The translations under genes and the position numbers were made by a program. Below, one piece after another: positions 36,005 to 45,035 of a DNA stretch of 64,000 bases (the first letter of the stretch is position 1; every line of letters begins with the position of its first letter). The notes under the pieces are model-generated. The model worked only from the letters and a program-made list of their open reading frames with translations. It had not been told where the DNA came from and did no database searches. Source of the DNA: Azospirillum sp. 412522 (lineage in GTDB: Bacteria > Pseudomonadota > Alphaproteobacteria > Azospirillales > Azospirillaceae); assembly GCF_019805165.1 (NCBI RefSeq), contig NZ_RWIJ01000005.1, positions 116,324 to 180,323 on the forward strand, given 5' to 3'.

Positions 36005-36342
36005 CGCTTTGCTCCCCATAAAGCCGTTTTTTGGTGCTTTGTGCTTCAGCTTCCTGCGCGGTGGGATAGGACCGTCCGCACCGCATTCGTGATCATGCTG
36101 CCCAACTCGGACGCCGAAATCCAGCAAATTCGTTTGCTGGACGCACTGATTCTACGAAGATCAATGGTTTGCCGGCGGTGTGGCGGCGTTTTGCATGGAG
36201 CAAGCGGCGCGCGGCGACGCCATGCGCCAGCAGCGCCCTTGCCGATGCGTTTGTTTTGTGGTCCTGTATTGCGCAGATGCGGGTACAAAACCGCATAAGA
36301 ACGCCGCAATGCAGAGCGTCGTTGAATGCAGGAGGAATCGTT
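36005..36342. promoter_or_regulatory. Divergent promoter region with a TTCG-loop hairpin (36120-36141)
   Basis: The gap separates the envelope-module operon (minus) from an SDR gene (plus). At its centre is a perfect dyad, 'tccagcaaa' (36120-36128), loop 'ttcg', and 'tttgctgga' (36133-36141). The symmetry suits a repressor site serving both directions. As RNA it would make a nine-base-pair stem with a UUCG tetraloop in the leader of the DUF1329 operon. A ggagga precedes the SDR start at 36343. Confidence 0.5.
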
Positions 36343-37137
36343 ATGCAGCGCATGAATGGTCGCGTCGCCATCGTCACGGGCGGTGCCAAGGGCATGGGGG
36401 CGGCGACCTGCCGTCTTTTCGCACAGGAAGGTGCGTCCGTGGTGATTGCCGACACAGCGGAGGAGGAGGGGAGGGCGCTTGCCGCCGAACTCGGTGACCA
36501 GGCCTTCTTCCAGCGGCTCGACGTTACGAACGGCGAGGAGTGGCAACGGCTGGTCGCGACGGTCCTGGCGCGTCAGGGCCGGATCGACGCGTTGGTGAAC
36601 AACGCCGGCATCGTCTCGTTCGCGGACATCGAGCATGTGTCGGAGGCTGACTTCGACCGCGTCTATGCCGTGAATGTGAAAGGAGCGTTCCTTGGCATCA
36701 AACATGTCGGCGGCGCGATGAAGGCGGTCGGGCGTGGGGCCATCGTCAACATCTCCTCCATCGATGGCTTGCGGGGCGCCAGTGGGGTGGCCGCCTATGT
36801 CGCCAGCAAATGGGCGCTGCGGGGGCTTACGAAGGCAGCCGCTCTGGAATACGGCCACCATGGCGTTCGCGTGAACTCCGTCCACCCCGGGGGCGTCGAT
36901 ACGACGATGGGCAACCCGGTGGGGCTCACCGGCGCGGCAAAGAACAGCGGCTACGAGCGCGTGCCGCTGCAACGGATCGGCGAGCCGGGTGAGATCGCCG
37001 CAGCCTCGCTCTTCCTGTGCTCCGACGAGGCGTCCTACATCTGCGGTGCCGAACTGGCGGTGGATGGTGGGTGGTCGGCGGGGCATTATCACGCCATGCT
37101 TCCGGGCGCCCCTGCGTCGCTGGCGCCCGCCGGTTGA
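36343..37137 (+). CDS. Classical short-chain dehydrogenase/reductase
   Basis: A 264-residue SDR with 'AIVTGGAKGMGAATCRLFA' (TGxxxGxG), 'DALVNNAGIVSF', catalytic Ser in 'IVNISSIDGLRG', Tyr/Lys in 'YVASKWALRGLTK', and 'DGGWSAG' near the end. The sequence resembles the 3-alpha(20-beta)-HSD and cyclopentanol dehydrogenase group, acting on ring alcohols with NAD. The ATG at 36343 has a strong ggagga site. It is divergent from the DUF1329-led operon and probably co-regulated with it. Confidence 0.92.
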   Translation: MQRMNGRVAIVTGGAKGMGAATCRLFAQEGASVVIADTAEEEGRALAAELGDQAFFQRLDVTNGEEWQRLVATVLARQGRIDALVNNAGIVSFADIEHVSEADFDRVYAVNVKGAFLGIKHVGGAMKAVGRGAIVNISSIDGLRGASGVAAYVASKWALRGLTKAAALEYGHHGVRVNSVHPGGVDTTMGNPVGLTGAAKNSGYERVPLQRIGEPGEIAAASLFLCSDEASYICGAELAVDGGWSAGHYHAMLPGAPASLAPAG

Positions 37138-37557
37138 AAGATCGGTCCCATGGCCACAGGCCCTGGGACGCACGGAAAGACACGGAAACTGGCTGGTTTC
37201 ATCTTATCGGCCAGTCCTTGCCCGTCATTTCCCGGCGCACCGGGCGTGGCGCCATTGCAAGCCGCAACCTTCCCTCCGGACCGATCGACACGCCACTCCT
37301 CCACCGGCAATTTCTTATAAGTAAGGACTTGCTTACACCTTGCCGCCCAGCCGAATCAAGTGTAATCAAGGAAGCGGATTGCTGGTTCACCAAACGATTT
37401 ACGCGATCGCCCGTGACGTGGGTGCGACGCTCGTCACAAGTCAGGACATCTCGCCATGACCTTCCCATCGGGCTCTGGCCAAACCGTTGGACGCAGACTG
37501 GCGGATGGAGCGCTGACCCTTTCCCCAGGCCACCGCCGCATATCCTCGGAGATCAGG
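37138..37557. promoter_or_regulatory. 420-bp promoter region with a TetR-type dyad at 37319-37334
   Basis: No gene is seen here. The 16-mer 'aagtaaggacttgctt' at 37319-37334 fits the same consensus, AAGTRAGNNCTTRCTT, as the site at 26831-26846, and is also preceded by 'ata'. It lies 224 bp upstream of the hydrolase gene and is the most likely control point of the hydrolase-SDR-TetR stretch. Confidence 0.5.
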
Positions 37558-38505
37558 ATGAACATCGACCCTCAATTTGCCCCGTTCCTGGAGGGTGCCG
37601 CCCAGTTCCCAAAGGCCAACAGCATTCCGGCACCTGTCTTCCGCGACTTGGTCAGGCAGGCATCCACTGGATTTCCAAAGTTGGAGGTACCACTGGGCGC
37701 CATCACAGACCGGACCATCCCTGGCCCAGGCGGCGATCTGCCGGTTCGGATTTACACACCGGTCGCCAGCGCTGCGGCCCCGGTGATCGTTTATTTCCAC
37801 GGGGGCGGCTACATTGCGGGCGATCTCGACACCCAGGACATGATCTGCCGCGGGCTGTGCAACGGCGCCCGCAGTGTCGTTGTGTCGGTCGCCTACCGGC
37901 TGGCTCCGGAGAACCCTTTCCCGGCAGCCCATGAAGATTGCTGGGCGGCCACGCTCTGGGCAGCGGAGAATGCCCGCGAGATCGGCGGCATTCCCGGGCA
38001 GTTGGCTGTTGCGGGCGACAGCGCCGGCGCCGACCTCGCCGCGGGAGTCGCTCTGCGCGCCCGTGATGCGGAAGGGCCGGCACTGTGCGGACAGGTCCTG
38101 ATCTACGGTGCGGGCGGCTACCCATCGGGAGAGCCGGAGTCGATGCGCGAGAACCGCAATGCTCCGTTCCTGCACGCCGATGATGTCCTCTACTTCTGGC
38201 ACCAGTACCTGTCGAATCCCGGGGTCGACCAACATGATCTCCGGGCAAGCCCCGGGCGCGCATCGTCGCTTCGCGACGTGGCTCCTGCCTTGATCGTCAC
38301 CGCGGAAGCAGATCCTTTGCGCGATTTCGGCGAAGGCTATGGCCGCAAGCTCGTGGTGGCGGGCGTTCCGGTTCAAATGCGCCGATACCCGGGCATGGTT
38401 CACGGGTTCCTGTCGTGGCTCGGTGTGATCGATACCGCCCATACCGCCATGAACGACGCCAGCGCATGGCTGAGAACGCAGTTCGCCCGGGCGGGCGGCG
38501 GCTGA
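37558..38505 (+). CDS. Alpha/beta hydrolase, hormone-sensitive-lipase family
   Basis: A 315-residue esterase or lactonase. It has the HSL oxyanion motif 'VYFHGGGYIAGD', the nucleophile elbow 'VAGDSAGADLAA', the acid residue region 'VTAEADPLRD' and the catalytic His in 'MVHGFLSWLG'. HSL-type enzymes hydrolyse short acyl esters and are often paired with Baeyer-Villiger monooxygenases, whose ester or lactone products they open; the window has two such monooxygenases. The ATG at 37558 follows 'cggagatcagg'. The SDR gene begins 52 bp downstream. Confidence 0.92.
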   Translation: MNIDPQFAPFLEGAAQFPKANSIPAPVFRDLVRQASTGFPKLEVPLGAITDRTIPGPGGDLPVRIYTPVASAAAPVIVYFHGGGYIAGDLDTQDMICRGLCNGARSVVVSVAYRLAPENPFPAAHEDCWAATLWAAENAREIGGIPGQLAVAGDSAGADLAAGVALRARDAEGPALCGQVLIYGAGGYPSGEPESMRENRNAPFLHADDVLYFWHQYLSNPGVDQHDLRASPGRASSLRDVAPALIVTAEADPLRDFGEGYGRKLVVAGVPVQMRRYPGMVHGFLSWLGVIDTAHTAMNDASAWLRTQFARAGGG

Positions 38506-38557
38506 TCGCTACGGACCGTCGCTATCACCTGCACCAACGGAATCACCTGGGCAACGC

Positions 38558-39439
38558 ATGCCCACTCTGGAGCAAATGATGGGAAACACGAGAGATGTGT
38601 TCACCGGCGGCGTTGCCGTCGTCACCGGTGCCGGTGCCGGCATCGGCGAAGGGTTGTCACGACGGGCCGCCGAACTGGGCATGAAAGTCGTCCTCGCCGA
38701 CATCGCTGGAGATCGCGTCGAGACACTCGCCGCAGAACTGCGGACGAGTGGGGCTGAAGTCATGCCCATCACCGTCGATGTCGGCAAGCCGGACGAGTTG
38801 GAGCGGCTCGCCGAGCATGTTCACACCGTCTGGGGCGATGTCCGCCTGCTGGTCAACAATGCCGGCATCGAAACCATGGGGCTGAGCTGGGAGATTCCGG
38901 CCAACCGGTGGGAGCAGACGTTGAACGTAAACATCCATGGCGTGATCCATGGTGTCCGTGCGTTCGCCCCGCGCATGCTGGCCAGCGGCAAGCCGGCCTG
39001 CATCGCCAACCTGGCGTCGATCGGCTCCTTCTCCGTGATGCCGACCCAGACGGCCTACATGGTGACGAAGCACGCCGTGCAGGCTTTCAGCGAATGCCTG
39101 TATCTGGAGATGCAGCTCACAGGCAAGCCGATCCAGGTCTCGTCGATCATCCCGGGAATGGTTAAGACGCGGATTTTCGACGCGAAAGCCGGTGAAGGCG
39201 AGCCCGATGGCGCGCATGGATACCGGACGACGATGCGCGACATGATGGCCAGCTATGGCATGGATTTGACCGAAGCCTGCGGAATCATCTTCGATAAGCT
39301 GGCTGCCGGCGAGTTCTGGGTCGATACCCAACCGGAGATGACGGCGGGCTGCGTTGAAGACCGAATCTCGTTCCTGAAGAACCGTGCCTTCCCGGCTCTT
39401 CCGGCCGCCGCCCGAGGACTGCTCGGTCTGGACAGCTGA
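38558..39439 (+). CDS. Short-chain dehydrogenase/reductase (long C-terminal form)
   Basis: A 293-residue SDR. It carries 'AVVTGAGAGIGEGLSRRAA', 'LLVNNAGIETMG', Ser in 'IANLASIGSFSV', and Tyr/Lys in 'YMVTKHAVQAF'. The ~40-residue C-terminal extension is longer than in classical SDRs. An ATG at 38576 with ggag six bases upstream is a reasonable alternative start, removing six residues. It is in line with the hydrolase and TetR genes. Substrate unknown; the context suggests a pathway alcohol or ketone. Confidence 0.9.
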   Translation: MPTLEQMMGNTRDVFTGGVAVVTGAGAGIGEGLSRRAAELGMKVVLADIAGDRVETLAAELRTSGAEVMPITVDVGKPDELERLAEHVHTVWGDVRLLVNNAGIETMGLSWEIPANRWEQTLNVNIHGVIHGVRAFAPRMLASGKPACIANLASIGSFSVMPTQTAYMVTKHAVQAFSECLYLEMQLTGKPIQVSSIIPGMVKTRIFDAKAGEGEPDGAHGYRTTMRDMMASYGMDLTEACGIIFDKLAAGEFWVDTQPEMTAGCVEDRISFLKNRAFPALPAAARGLLGLDS

Positions 39440-39753
39440 GGGCGGGGCCGCAACACTCCCATGCTGGGACGGTCGCACGTCATTTCACCGATGAAGGCAC
39501 GAAGACCGTCCCTCCGTGCCGCCGCTCTCCTAAAGTCACGGCCTGAGTGCCGGGGGAGCTTGGCGTAGGATTGGGGGCGGTGACTGGCATCGAGGACGAT
39601 GAGGGAGTTGACCATGCAGTTGCCCATGCGGGTGCATCCTGGCTTCAATGATCCACCGTCACCACACGTGGTATGATATGTGTCGGTTCCACCGACAGCC
39701 TACTTTCCGTACCGATGCCACTGGCTTTAATGTAATCCAGCCGATAGGACTCC
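39440..39753. other. 314-bp intergenic region upstream of tetR
   Basis: No gene is seen. A small hairpin-forming 'gtcggttccaccgac' stands around 39681-39695. A promoter for the TetR gene is expected here, but no convincing -35/-10 pair was recognised. Confidence 0.35.
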
Positions 39754-40443
39754 ATGACACGCAAGCGATTGATTGGTGCGGACCGGCGCGCCTCCATTCT
39801 CGAAGCCGCCACTAAAGTTTTTGCGGAGCATGGCCTTGATGGCGCCAAAACACAGAAAATTGCCGCGGAGGCGAAAGTTTCTGAAGCGCTGATCTTCCGC
39901 CATTTCCAATCCAAGAACCATCTTTATCGTGCTGTTCTGCGCAAGCTGATCAGCGATCAGAATGAATCATTCAACGTGGCCGGCCTGCCAACCCCGGACA
40001 CCGCTGGTCTTGTTCAGACAATGAAGGTTTATTTTGCCTTTGCCCTAAACAGCCGCACTCAGCCGCACCCCGAGAGAATCCGGGTTTTATATGCAAGTTT
40101 GGCCGGAGATGGGGCTTACGCCCGGCTCATCTATCGACGAGCCTTGAGGATCAGCATTGGGCCTTTGCAAAAGGCATTGGATGCGGCACGAGCGGCCGGC
40201 GATCTGGTCGGGGATCCGGTGGATGCCGCCAACTTCATGGCGCTGACGGAACATATCGGCTCTTATGTGACGATTTCCCGTTTGCCGGAAAAGCCCATCA
40301 TTCAATATTCCGGAAACGATGAGGAGCTGCTCCGGCAGCTTGTTTGGTTCTGCGGACGCGGCATCGGGCTGACCGAAGAGGCTCTCCGCCGGCACTTCGA
40401 CGGCGCAGCGGCGAAGCCTCCATCATCGGCCGGGCGGGAATGA
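39754..40443 (+). CDS. TetR family transcriptional regulator (first copy)
   Basis: A 229-residue repressor-type protein. The N-terminal helix-turn-helix runs from 'RRASILEAATKVFAEHGLDG' through 'TQKIAAEAKVSEALIFRHFQ' and 'KNHLYRAVLRK'. The C-terminal ~160 residues are helical and hold the ligand pocket. It follows the hydrolase and SDR genes in the same direction. It is a good candidate for the protein that binds the repeated AAGTRAGNNCTTRCTT dyads, but no sequence feature proves this. There is no dyad of that type in its own promoter. Confidence 0.92.
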   Translation: MTRKRLIGADRRASILEAATKVFAEHGLDGAKTQKIAAEAKVSEALIFRHFQSKNHLYRAVLRKLISDQNESFNVAGLPTPDTAGLVQTMKVYFAFALNSRTQPHPERIRVLYASLAGDGAYARLIYRRALRISIGPLQKALDAARAAGDLVGDPVDAANFMALTEHIGSYVTISRLPEKPIIQYSGNDEELLRQLVWFCGRGIGLTEEALRRHFDGAAAKPPSSAGRE

Positions 40444-40547
40444 TCCGGTGAAGAGCCATCGCCGGACCAGCGGCCGGTAAACTCCGCTGCCCCGAAGGCC
40501 GGCCATGCCATCCAGGAGATCGGCTGCGGCCGGTGCGATGTCTTCCT

Positions 40548-41306
40548 CTACCTCTTCGCCGCAGAGGGTTCCAGCAGCAGGTCGGCCACCAGCGTCAGAA
40601 CCTGTTCGGCGTGGTCCTTGCGGCAGATCAGCAGGTCGGGCAGGTAGGGGTCGGCGCAGTTGTAGACCAGAGGATCGCCGTTGATGCGCGAGACGTGCAG
40701 CCCGCAGGCCTGGGCCACCGCCACCGGCGCGCAGCTGTCCCATTCATACTGGCCGCCCGAATGGAGATAGATGTCGGCTTCGCCGCGCACCACGGCCATC
40801 GCCTTGGCTCCGGCCGAGCCCATGGGCAGCAGGTCCGCATCCAGCCGTTCGGCCAGCGCGACCGCCTCCGGCGCCGGGCGGGTGCGGCTCACCAGCATCC
40901 GCAGCCGGCCGGCCTGGGCCTCGGGTAGCGCCGGGGGAGCGCCGGTGCCCAGGGTCAGCGGGAGGCCGGGCAAGGCCACCGCGCCGACTTCCGCCCGGCC
41001 GTCCACCGCGAGCGCCACATGCACGGCCCAGTCGGTCCGCGCCTCGCCATATTCGCGGGTACCGTCGAGCGGATCGACGATCCAGACCCGGCCGGCTCCA
41101 AGCCGGACGGGGTTGTCCTTTTCCTCCTCGGACAGCACGGCGTCGTCCGGCCGTTTGGCTCGCAGCACCTCCATGATGAAGGCGTTGGCGGCGCGATCGC
41201 CCGCCTTGCCAAGGTCCTTGCCTTCGAACAGCCCCGACTGTTGCAGCGCGACCAGAAGACGCCCGGCCGTGTCGGCGATTTGATGGGCCAGTTCCGCGTC
41301 GGTCAT
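40548..41306 (-). CDS. cysQ: 3'(2'),5'-bisphosphate nucleotidase CysQ
   Basis: A 252-residue inositol-monophosphatase-fold enzyme that removes the 3'-phosphate from PAP (and PAPS), preventing toxic accumulation during sulfate use. The metal and phosphate motif '[14 protein letters not shown]' (residues ~74-87), the upstream '[10 protein letters not shown]' (metal Glu), and '[20 protein letters not shown]' (second motif WDxxAP) are present. Its start overlaps the cysNC stop by four bases, so the two are translationally coupled in a cysD-cysNC-cysQ operon. Confidence 0.95.
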   Translation of the reverse strand: MTDAELAHQIADTAGRLLVALQQSGLFEGKDLGKAGDRAANAFIMEVLRAKRPDDAVLSEEEKDNPVRLGAGRVWIVDPLDGTREYGEARTDWAVHVALAVDGRAEVGAVALPGLPLTLGTGAPPALPEAQAGRLRMLVSRTRPAPEAVALAERLDADLLPMGSAGAKAMAVVRGEADIYLHSGGQYEWDSCAPVAVAQACGLHVSRINGDPLVYNCADPYLPDLLICRKDHAEQVLTLVADLLLEPSAAKR

Positions 41307-43219
41307 GGGATCAGCCTTTCGATGATCAGGTCAGCGGCCTGCTCGGGCGTCATCCGGGTGGTGTCGATGCGGATGTCCGGTGCCTCGGGCGGTTCATAGG
41401 GGCTGTCGATCCCGGTGAAGTGGGCGAGCTGCCCCGCCCGGGCCTTCTTGTAGAGCCCCTTGACGTCGCGCCGCTCGGCTTCCTCCAGCGGCGTGTCGAT
41501 ATGGACCTCCAGGAAGGTGCCGGGCGGCATCATCGCGCGCACCATCGCGCGCTCGGCCCGGAAGGGGCTGATGAAGGCGGTGAGGACGATCAGGCCGGCG
41601 TCGCTCATCAGCTTGGCCACGTGGCCGACCCGGCGGATGTTCTCGATCCGGTCGGCGTCGGTGAACCCCAGATCCCGGTTCAGGCCATGCCGGATGTTGT
41701 CGCCGTCGAGCAGGAAGGTATGGCGGTTCATCCGCACCAGCTTCTTCTCGACCAGATTAGCGATGGTCGATTTGCCGGCGCCCGACAGCCCGGTGAACCA
41801 CACCACGGCCGGCGACTGGTTCTTCAACCTGGCATGCGTCTCGCGGGTGACGTCGAGCGCCTGCCAATGGACGTTCTGCGCCCGACGCAGCGAGAAATGC
41901 AGCATCCCGGCCGCGACGGTCGCATTGGTCTGCTTGTCGATCAGGATGAAGCCGCCGAGCTGGCGGTTGTCCGCATAGGGTTCGAAGGTGATCGGCTGGT
42001 CGGTCGCAACCACCGTCACGCCGATGGCGTTGAGGTCCAGCGTCTTCGCCGCCAGATGCTCCAGACTGTTGACGTTGATCTGGTATTTCGGTTGCTGGAG
42101 CGTCGCCGTCACCGTCCGGGTGCCGAGCTTCAGCCAATAGGGCCGTCCGGGCAGCAGCGCCTCGTCGGCCATCCAGACGACGGTCGCCTCGAACTGGTCG
42201 GCCACCTGGGGCGGCTCCTCCGCCGCCGCGAGCACGTCGCCGCGCGAGCAGTCGATTTCGTCGGCGAGGCACAAGGTCACCGACTGCCCGGCGACCGCGA
42301 CGTCGAGGTCACCGTCCTGTGTGACGATCCGGCTGACCGTCGAGGTCTTGCCCGAGGGCAGGACGCGCACCGGGTTGCCCGGACGCACCGTGCCGGACGC
42401 GATGAGGCCGGAGAAGCCGCGGAAATCCAGATTGGGCCGGTTGACCCATTGGACCGGCATGCGGAAGGGCTTGCGCTGGTCCGACGCCACGTCGATCGGC
42501 ACCGTTTCCAGATGCCGGATCAGGGTCGGCCCGCGATACCAGGGCATCGTCTCCGACAGCGTGGTGATGTTGTCGCCCTTGAAGCCGGAGATCGGCATCG
42601 GCATGAAATCCTCGATGCCGATCGACCGGGCGAAGGCGCCATACTCCGCGACGATCGCCTCGTAGCGGGCCTGATCGTAACCGATCAGGTCCATCTTGTT
42701 GACCGCCAGCACGATGTTGCGGATGCCAAGCAGATGGGCGAGGTAGGAGTGGCGGCGGGTCTGAACCAGCACGCCCTTGCGCGCGTCGATCAGGATAACC
42801 GCCAGATCGGCGGTGGACGCGCCGGTCACCATGTTGCGCGTGTATTGTTCATGGCCGGGGGTGTCGGCGACGATGAACTTGCGCTCCGCCGTGGCGAAGA
42901 AGCGGTAGGCGACGTCGATGGTGATGCCCTGCTCGCGTTCGGCGGCGAGGCCGTCGACCAGCAGCGCGAAGTCGATGTTCTGGCCCTGGGTTCCCAGCTT
43001 GCGGCTGTCGGCCTCCAGCGTCGCCAACTGGTCCTCGAAGATCATCTTCGAATCGTACAGCAGGCGTCCGATCAGGGTCGATTTGCCGTCGTCCACCGAC
43101 CCGCAGGTGATGAAGCGCAGCAGCGATTTGTGCTGGTGGCGGTCGAGATAGGTGTCGATGTCCTCGGCGATGAGGCCATCGGCCTCGTAGACCGGCTGTT
43201 GAGCGAGGCTGCCCGGCAT
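41303..43219 (-). CDS. cysNC: Bifunctional sulfate adenylyltransferase subunit 1 / adenylylsulfate kinase
   Basis: A 638-residue fusion. Residues ~1-450 are the CysN GTPase: '[20 protein letters not shown]' (G1), '[11 protein letters not shown]' (G2), '[13 protein letters not shown]' (G3) and '[12 protein letters not shown]' (G4), followed by EF-Tu-like barrels. Residues ~470-638 are APS kinase (CysC): '[20 protein letters not shown]' (P-loop at ~477), '[17 protein letters not shown]' and '[20 protein letters not shown]'. Together with CysD it makes APS and then PAPS from sulfate and ATP. The ATG at 43219 overlaps the cysD stop (ATGA). Confidence 0.97.
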   Translation of the reverse strand: MPGSLAQQPVYEADGLIAEDIDTYLDRHQHKSLLRFITCGSVDDGKSTLIGRLLYDSKMIFEDQLATLEADSRKLGTQGQNIDFALLVDGLAAEREQGITIDVAYRFFATAERKFIVADTPGHEQYTRNMVTGASTADLAVILIDARKGVLVQTRRHSYLAHLLGIRNIVLAVNKMDLIGYDQARYEAIVAEYGAFARSIGIEDFMPMPISGFKGDNITTLSETMPWYRGPTLIRHLETVPIDVASDQRKPFRMPVQWVNRPNLDFRGFSGLIASGTVRPGNPVRVLPSGKTSTVSRIVTQDGDLDVAVAGQSVTLCLADEIDCSRGDVLAAAEEPPQVADQFEATVVWMADEALLPGRPYWLKLGTRTVTATLQQPKYQINVNSLEHLAAKTLDLNAIGVTVVATDQPITFEPYADNRQLGGFILIDKQTNATVAAGMLHFSLRRAQNVHWQALDVTRETHARLKNQSPAVVWFTGLSGAGKSTIANLVEKKLVRMNRHTFLLDGDNIRHGLNRDLGFTDADRIENIRRVGHVAKLMSDAGLIVLTAFISPFRAERAMVRAMMPPGTFLEVHIDTPLEEAERRDVKGLYKKARAGQLAHFTGIDSPYEPPEAPDIRIDTTRMTPEQAADLIIERLIP

Positions 43220-44151
43220 CAGAAATAGCCCTCCTGCTTCTTCTTCTCCATCGAGCCGGCCCCGGCGTCGCGGTCGATGGCACGGCCCTGTCGTTCCGAC
43301 GTGGTGGTGAGCAGCATCTCCTGGATCACCGCCGGCAAGGTCGTCGCCTCGCTTTCCACGGCGCCGGTGAGCGGGTAGCACCCCAGCGTGCGGAAACGGA
43401 TCGAAAGCTCCACCGGCGTTTCGCCGGGCCTCAAGGGAAAGCGTTCGTCATCGACCATCAGCAGCATCCCGTCACGCTCGACCGTCGGACGGCGGGCGGC
43501 GAAATAGAGCGGCACGATCGGAATGTCGTTGAGATGGATGTATTGCCAGATGTCGAGTTCGGTCCAGTTGGAGATCGGGAAGACGCGGATGCTTTCGCCT
43601 TTCGCCTTCCGGGCGTTGTAGAGGTTCCACAGCTCGGGCCGTTGGCTTTTGGGATCCCAGCGGTGGCTGGCGGACCGGAAGGAAAAGACCCGCTCCTTGG
43701 CACGGCTTTTTTCCTCGTCGCGGCGGGCTCCGCCGAAGGCGGCGTCGAAGCCATGGAGATCCAGCGCCTGCTTCAGCCCCTCGGTCTTCCACAAGTCGGT
43801 GTGAAGCGGGCCATGGTCGAAGGGGTTGATGCCCTTCTCCACCGCCTCCGGGTTGTGATGGACGAGCAGCTCCATGCCGCTCTCCCTGGCCATGCGGTCG
43901 CGCATCTCGTACATGGCCTTGAACTTCCACGTCGTGTCGACGTGCAGCAGTGGAAAGGGCGGCGGGCTCGGGTAGAAGGCCTTGCGGGCAAGGTGCAGCA
44001 TCACCGCCGAATCCTTCCCCACCGAATAGAGCATCACCGGCTTCTCGGTCTCCGCCACGACTTCACGGAGGATATGGATCGACTCCGCCTCCAACCGCTG
44101 GAGGTGGGTCAGGCGAACGGCCTCGCGTTCCTTCAAATCTATGTGATTCAT
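43219..44151 (-). CDS. cysD: Sulfate adenylyltransferase subunit 2
   Basis: A 310-residue PP-loop ATP pyrophosphatase subunit of ATP sulfurylase. It has the '[20 protein letters not shown]' (SxGKDS) PP-loop, '[19 protein letters not shown]', '[19 protein letters not shown]' and '[17 protein letters not shown]', all diagnostic. It is first in the cysD-cysNC-cysQ operon. This looks like core metabolism, lying between two catabolic stretches. No known sulfur-responsive riboswitch was recognised upstream. Confidence 0.97.
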   Translation of the reverse strand: MNHIDLKEREAVRLTHLQRLEAESIHILREVVAETEKPVMLYSVGKDSAVMLHLARKAFYPSPPPFPLLHVDTTWKFKAMYEMRDRMARESGMELLVHHNPEAVEKGINPFDHGPLHTDLWKTEGLKQALDLHGFDAAFGGARRDEEKSRAKERVFSFRSASHRWDPKSQRPELWNLYNARKAKGESIRVFPISNWTELDIWQYIHLNDIPIVPLYFAARRPTVERDGMLLMVDDERFPLRPGETPVELSIRFRTLGCYPLTGAVESEATTLPAVIQEMLLTTTSERQGRAIDRDAGAGSMEKKKQEGYF

Positions 44152-44484
44152 CGTTCTGCTTCTTGAATCGTTGCCGCTGCGTGCGCGCCTTGCGGATCGG
44201 CCCGCGACGATGAACCCGTCATCGGCTGGCAGCTTTTGGCCGGTGATCCAGCTTCACGCGCCGCCGGCGAGGAAGAGCACGGTGAAGGCGATGTCCTGCG
44301 ATCCGCCGAGGCCGCCGGCCGGAGGGTGGGTAAGCGTCGGCTGGGTCCATTGCGGATCGGCGAAAGTTCCCGCCGTCATGCGGCTTACGGTTTGGTCCTC
44401 CGCGATGGCGTCGACGCGGATGTCGTCACCACCCGACCCCGGGTACCACCGCAAGTTCTGTTCCTTAGGGCACCGTGGGAGGCG
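44152..44484 (-). other. 333-bp gap holding an orphan coding-like fragment
   Basis: On the minus strand, 44254-44454 is open and ends 'GLGGSQDIAFTVLFLAGGA' before a stop. It has no ATG start, and its frame runs back into the stop codon of the SRPBCC gene. The coding-like composition and even residue mix suggest the 3' end of a lost gene, possibly left at a recombination boundary between the cys operon and the second catabolic region. I do not recognise the family. The rest is the cysD leader. Confidence 0.35.
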
Positions 44485-44988
44485 CTAGGGCCGCGGCGCC
44501 CGATGGAAAGCTTCGGCGCGCGCCTTCAACGCCTGCGCGGTGTCGTCGAACGCCCGCTTCACCCACGGGCCGCAGAACCGGAACACATGGATGCCGCTGG
44601 CACCGAGAAAGGCATCGGTGGTGCGGTAACGGCAGCTTTCCGGCCCGGTCGCCTCGATGATCTGGTCGCGGCGGGCGGCGTAGGGCCATTCGGGGGTATG
44701 GCGCAGCTCCCACGACAGCAGCTTCTCCGGCTCGAAGGCGCACACATACTCGCAGTTCGGGAACAATGTGCCGGGCATCGTGTAGCTCACCAGCGTCATG
44801 AACACCGGCGCCCCCATCTCCAGCGTGGACTCCGCCCGCACACAGAACGGGTTCCATTCGCCGTAGCGCGGCAAATCGGTCAGGATGTCCCACACCACGC
44901 GCGCCGGCGCGGCGATTTCGATGGTGTCGGACGCCGTGACGGCATCCGGATCGTACCCGGCCAGGGGATCCTCCAGAACGGTTTTCAT
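44485..44988 (-). CDS. SRPBCC (polyketide cyclase/START-like) domain protein
   Basis: A 167-residue helix-grip protein. 'DTIEIAAPARVVWDILTDLP' with 'YGEWNPFCVRAE' is the usual start of SRPBCC/polyketide_cyc2 domains, and a C-terminal long helix 'WVKRAFDDTAQALKARAEAF' closes the hydrophobic cavity. Such proteins bind or cyclise hydrophobic ligands; the ligand here is not known. The ATG at 44988 has aggag eight bases upstream. It is the last gene of the DUF1214-sulfotransferase-SDR-SRPBCC series. Confidence 0.88.
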   Translation of the reverse strand: MKTVLEDPLAGYDPDAVTASDTIEIAAPARVVWDILTDLPRYGEWNPFCVRAESTLEMGAPVFMTLVSYTMPGTLFPNCEYVCAFEPEKLLSWELRHTPEWPYAARRDQIIEATGPESCRYRTTDAFLGASGIHVFRFCGPWVKRAFDDTAQALKARAEAFHRAPRP

Positions 44989-45035
44989 CGGGTCACTCCT
45001 TGGGAAATGCAAAAGGCGGCCGACGGCCGCCCCGA

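Noticed and set aside
44152..44250. Possible sulfur-related riboswitch upstream of cysD
   Set aside because: No SAM- or SAH-type core sequence or stem arrangement could be recognised in the leader.
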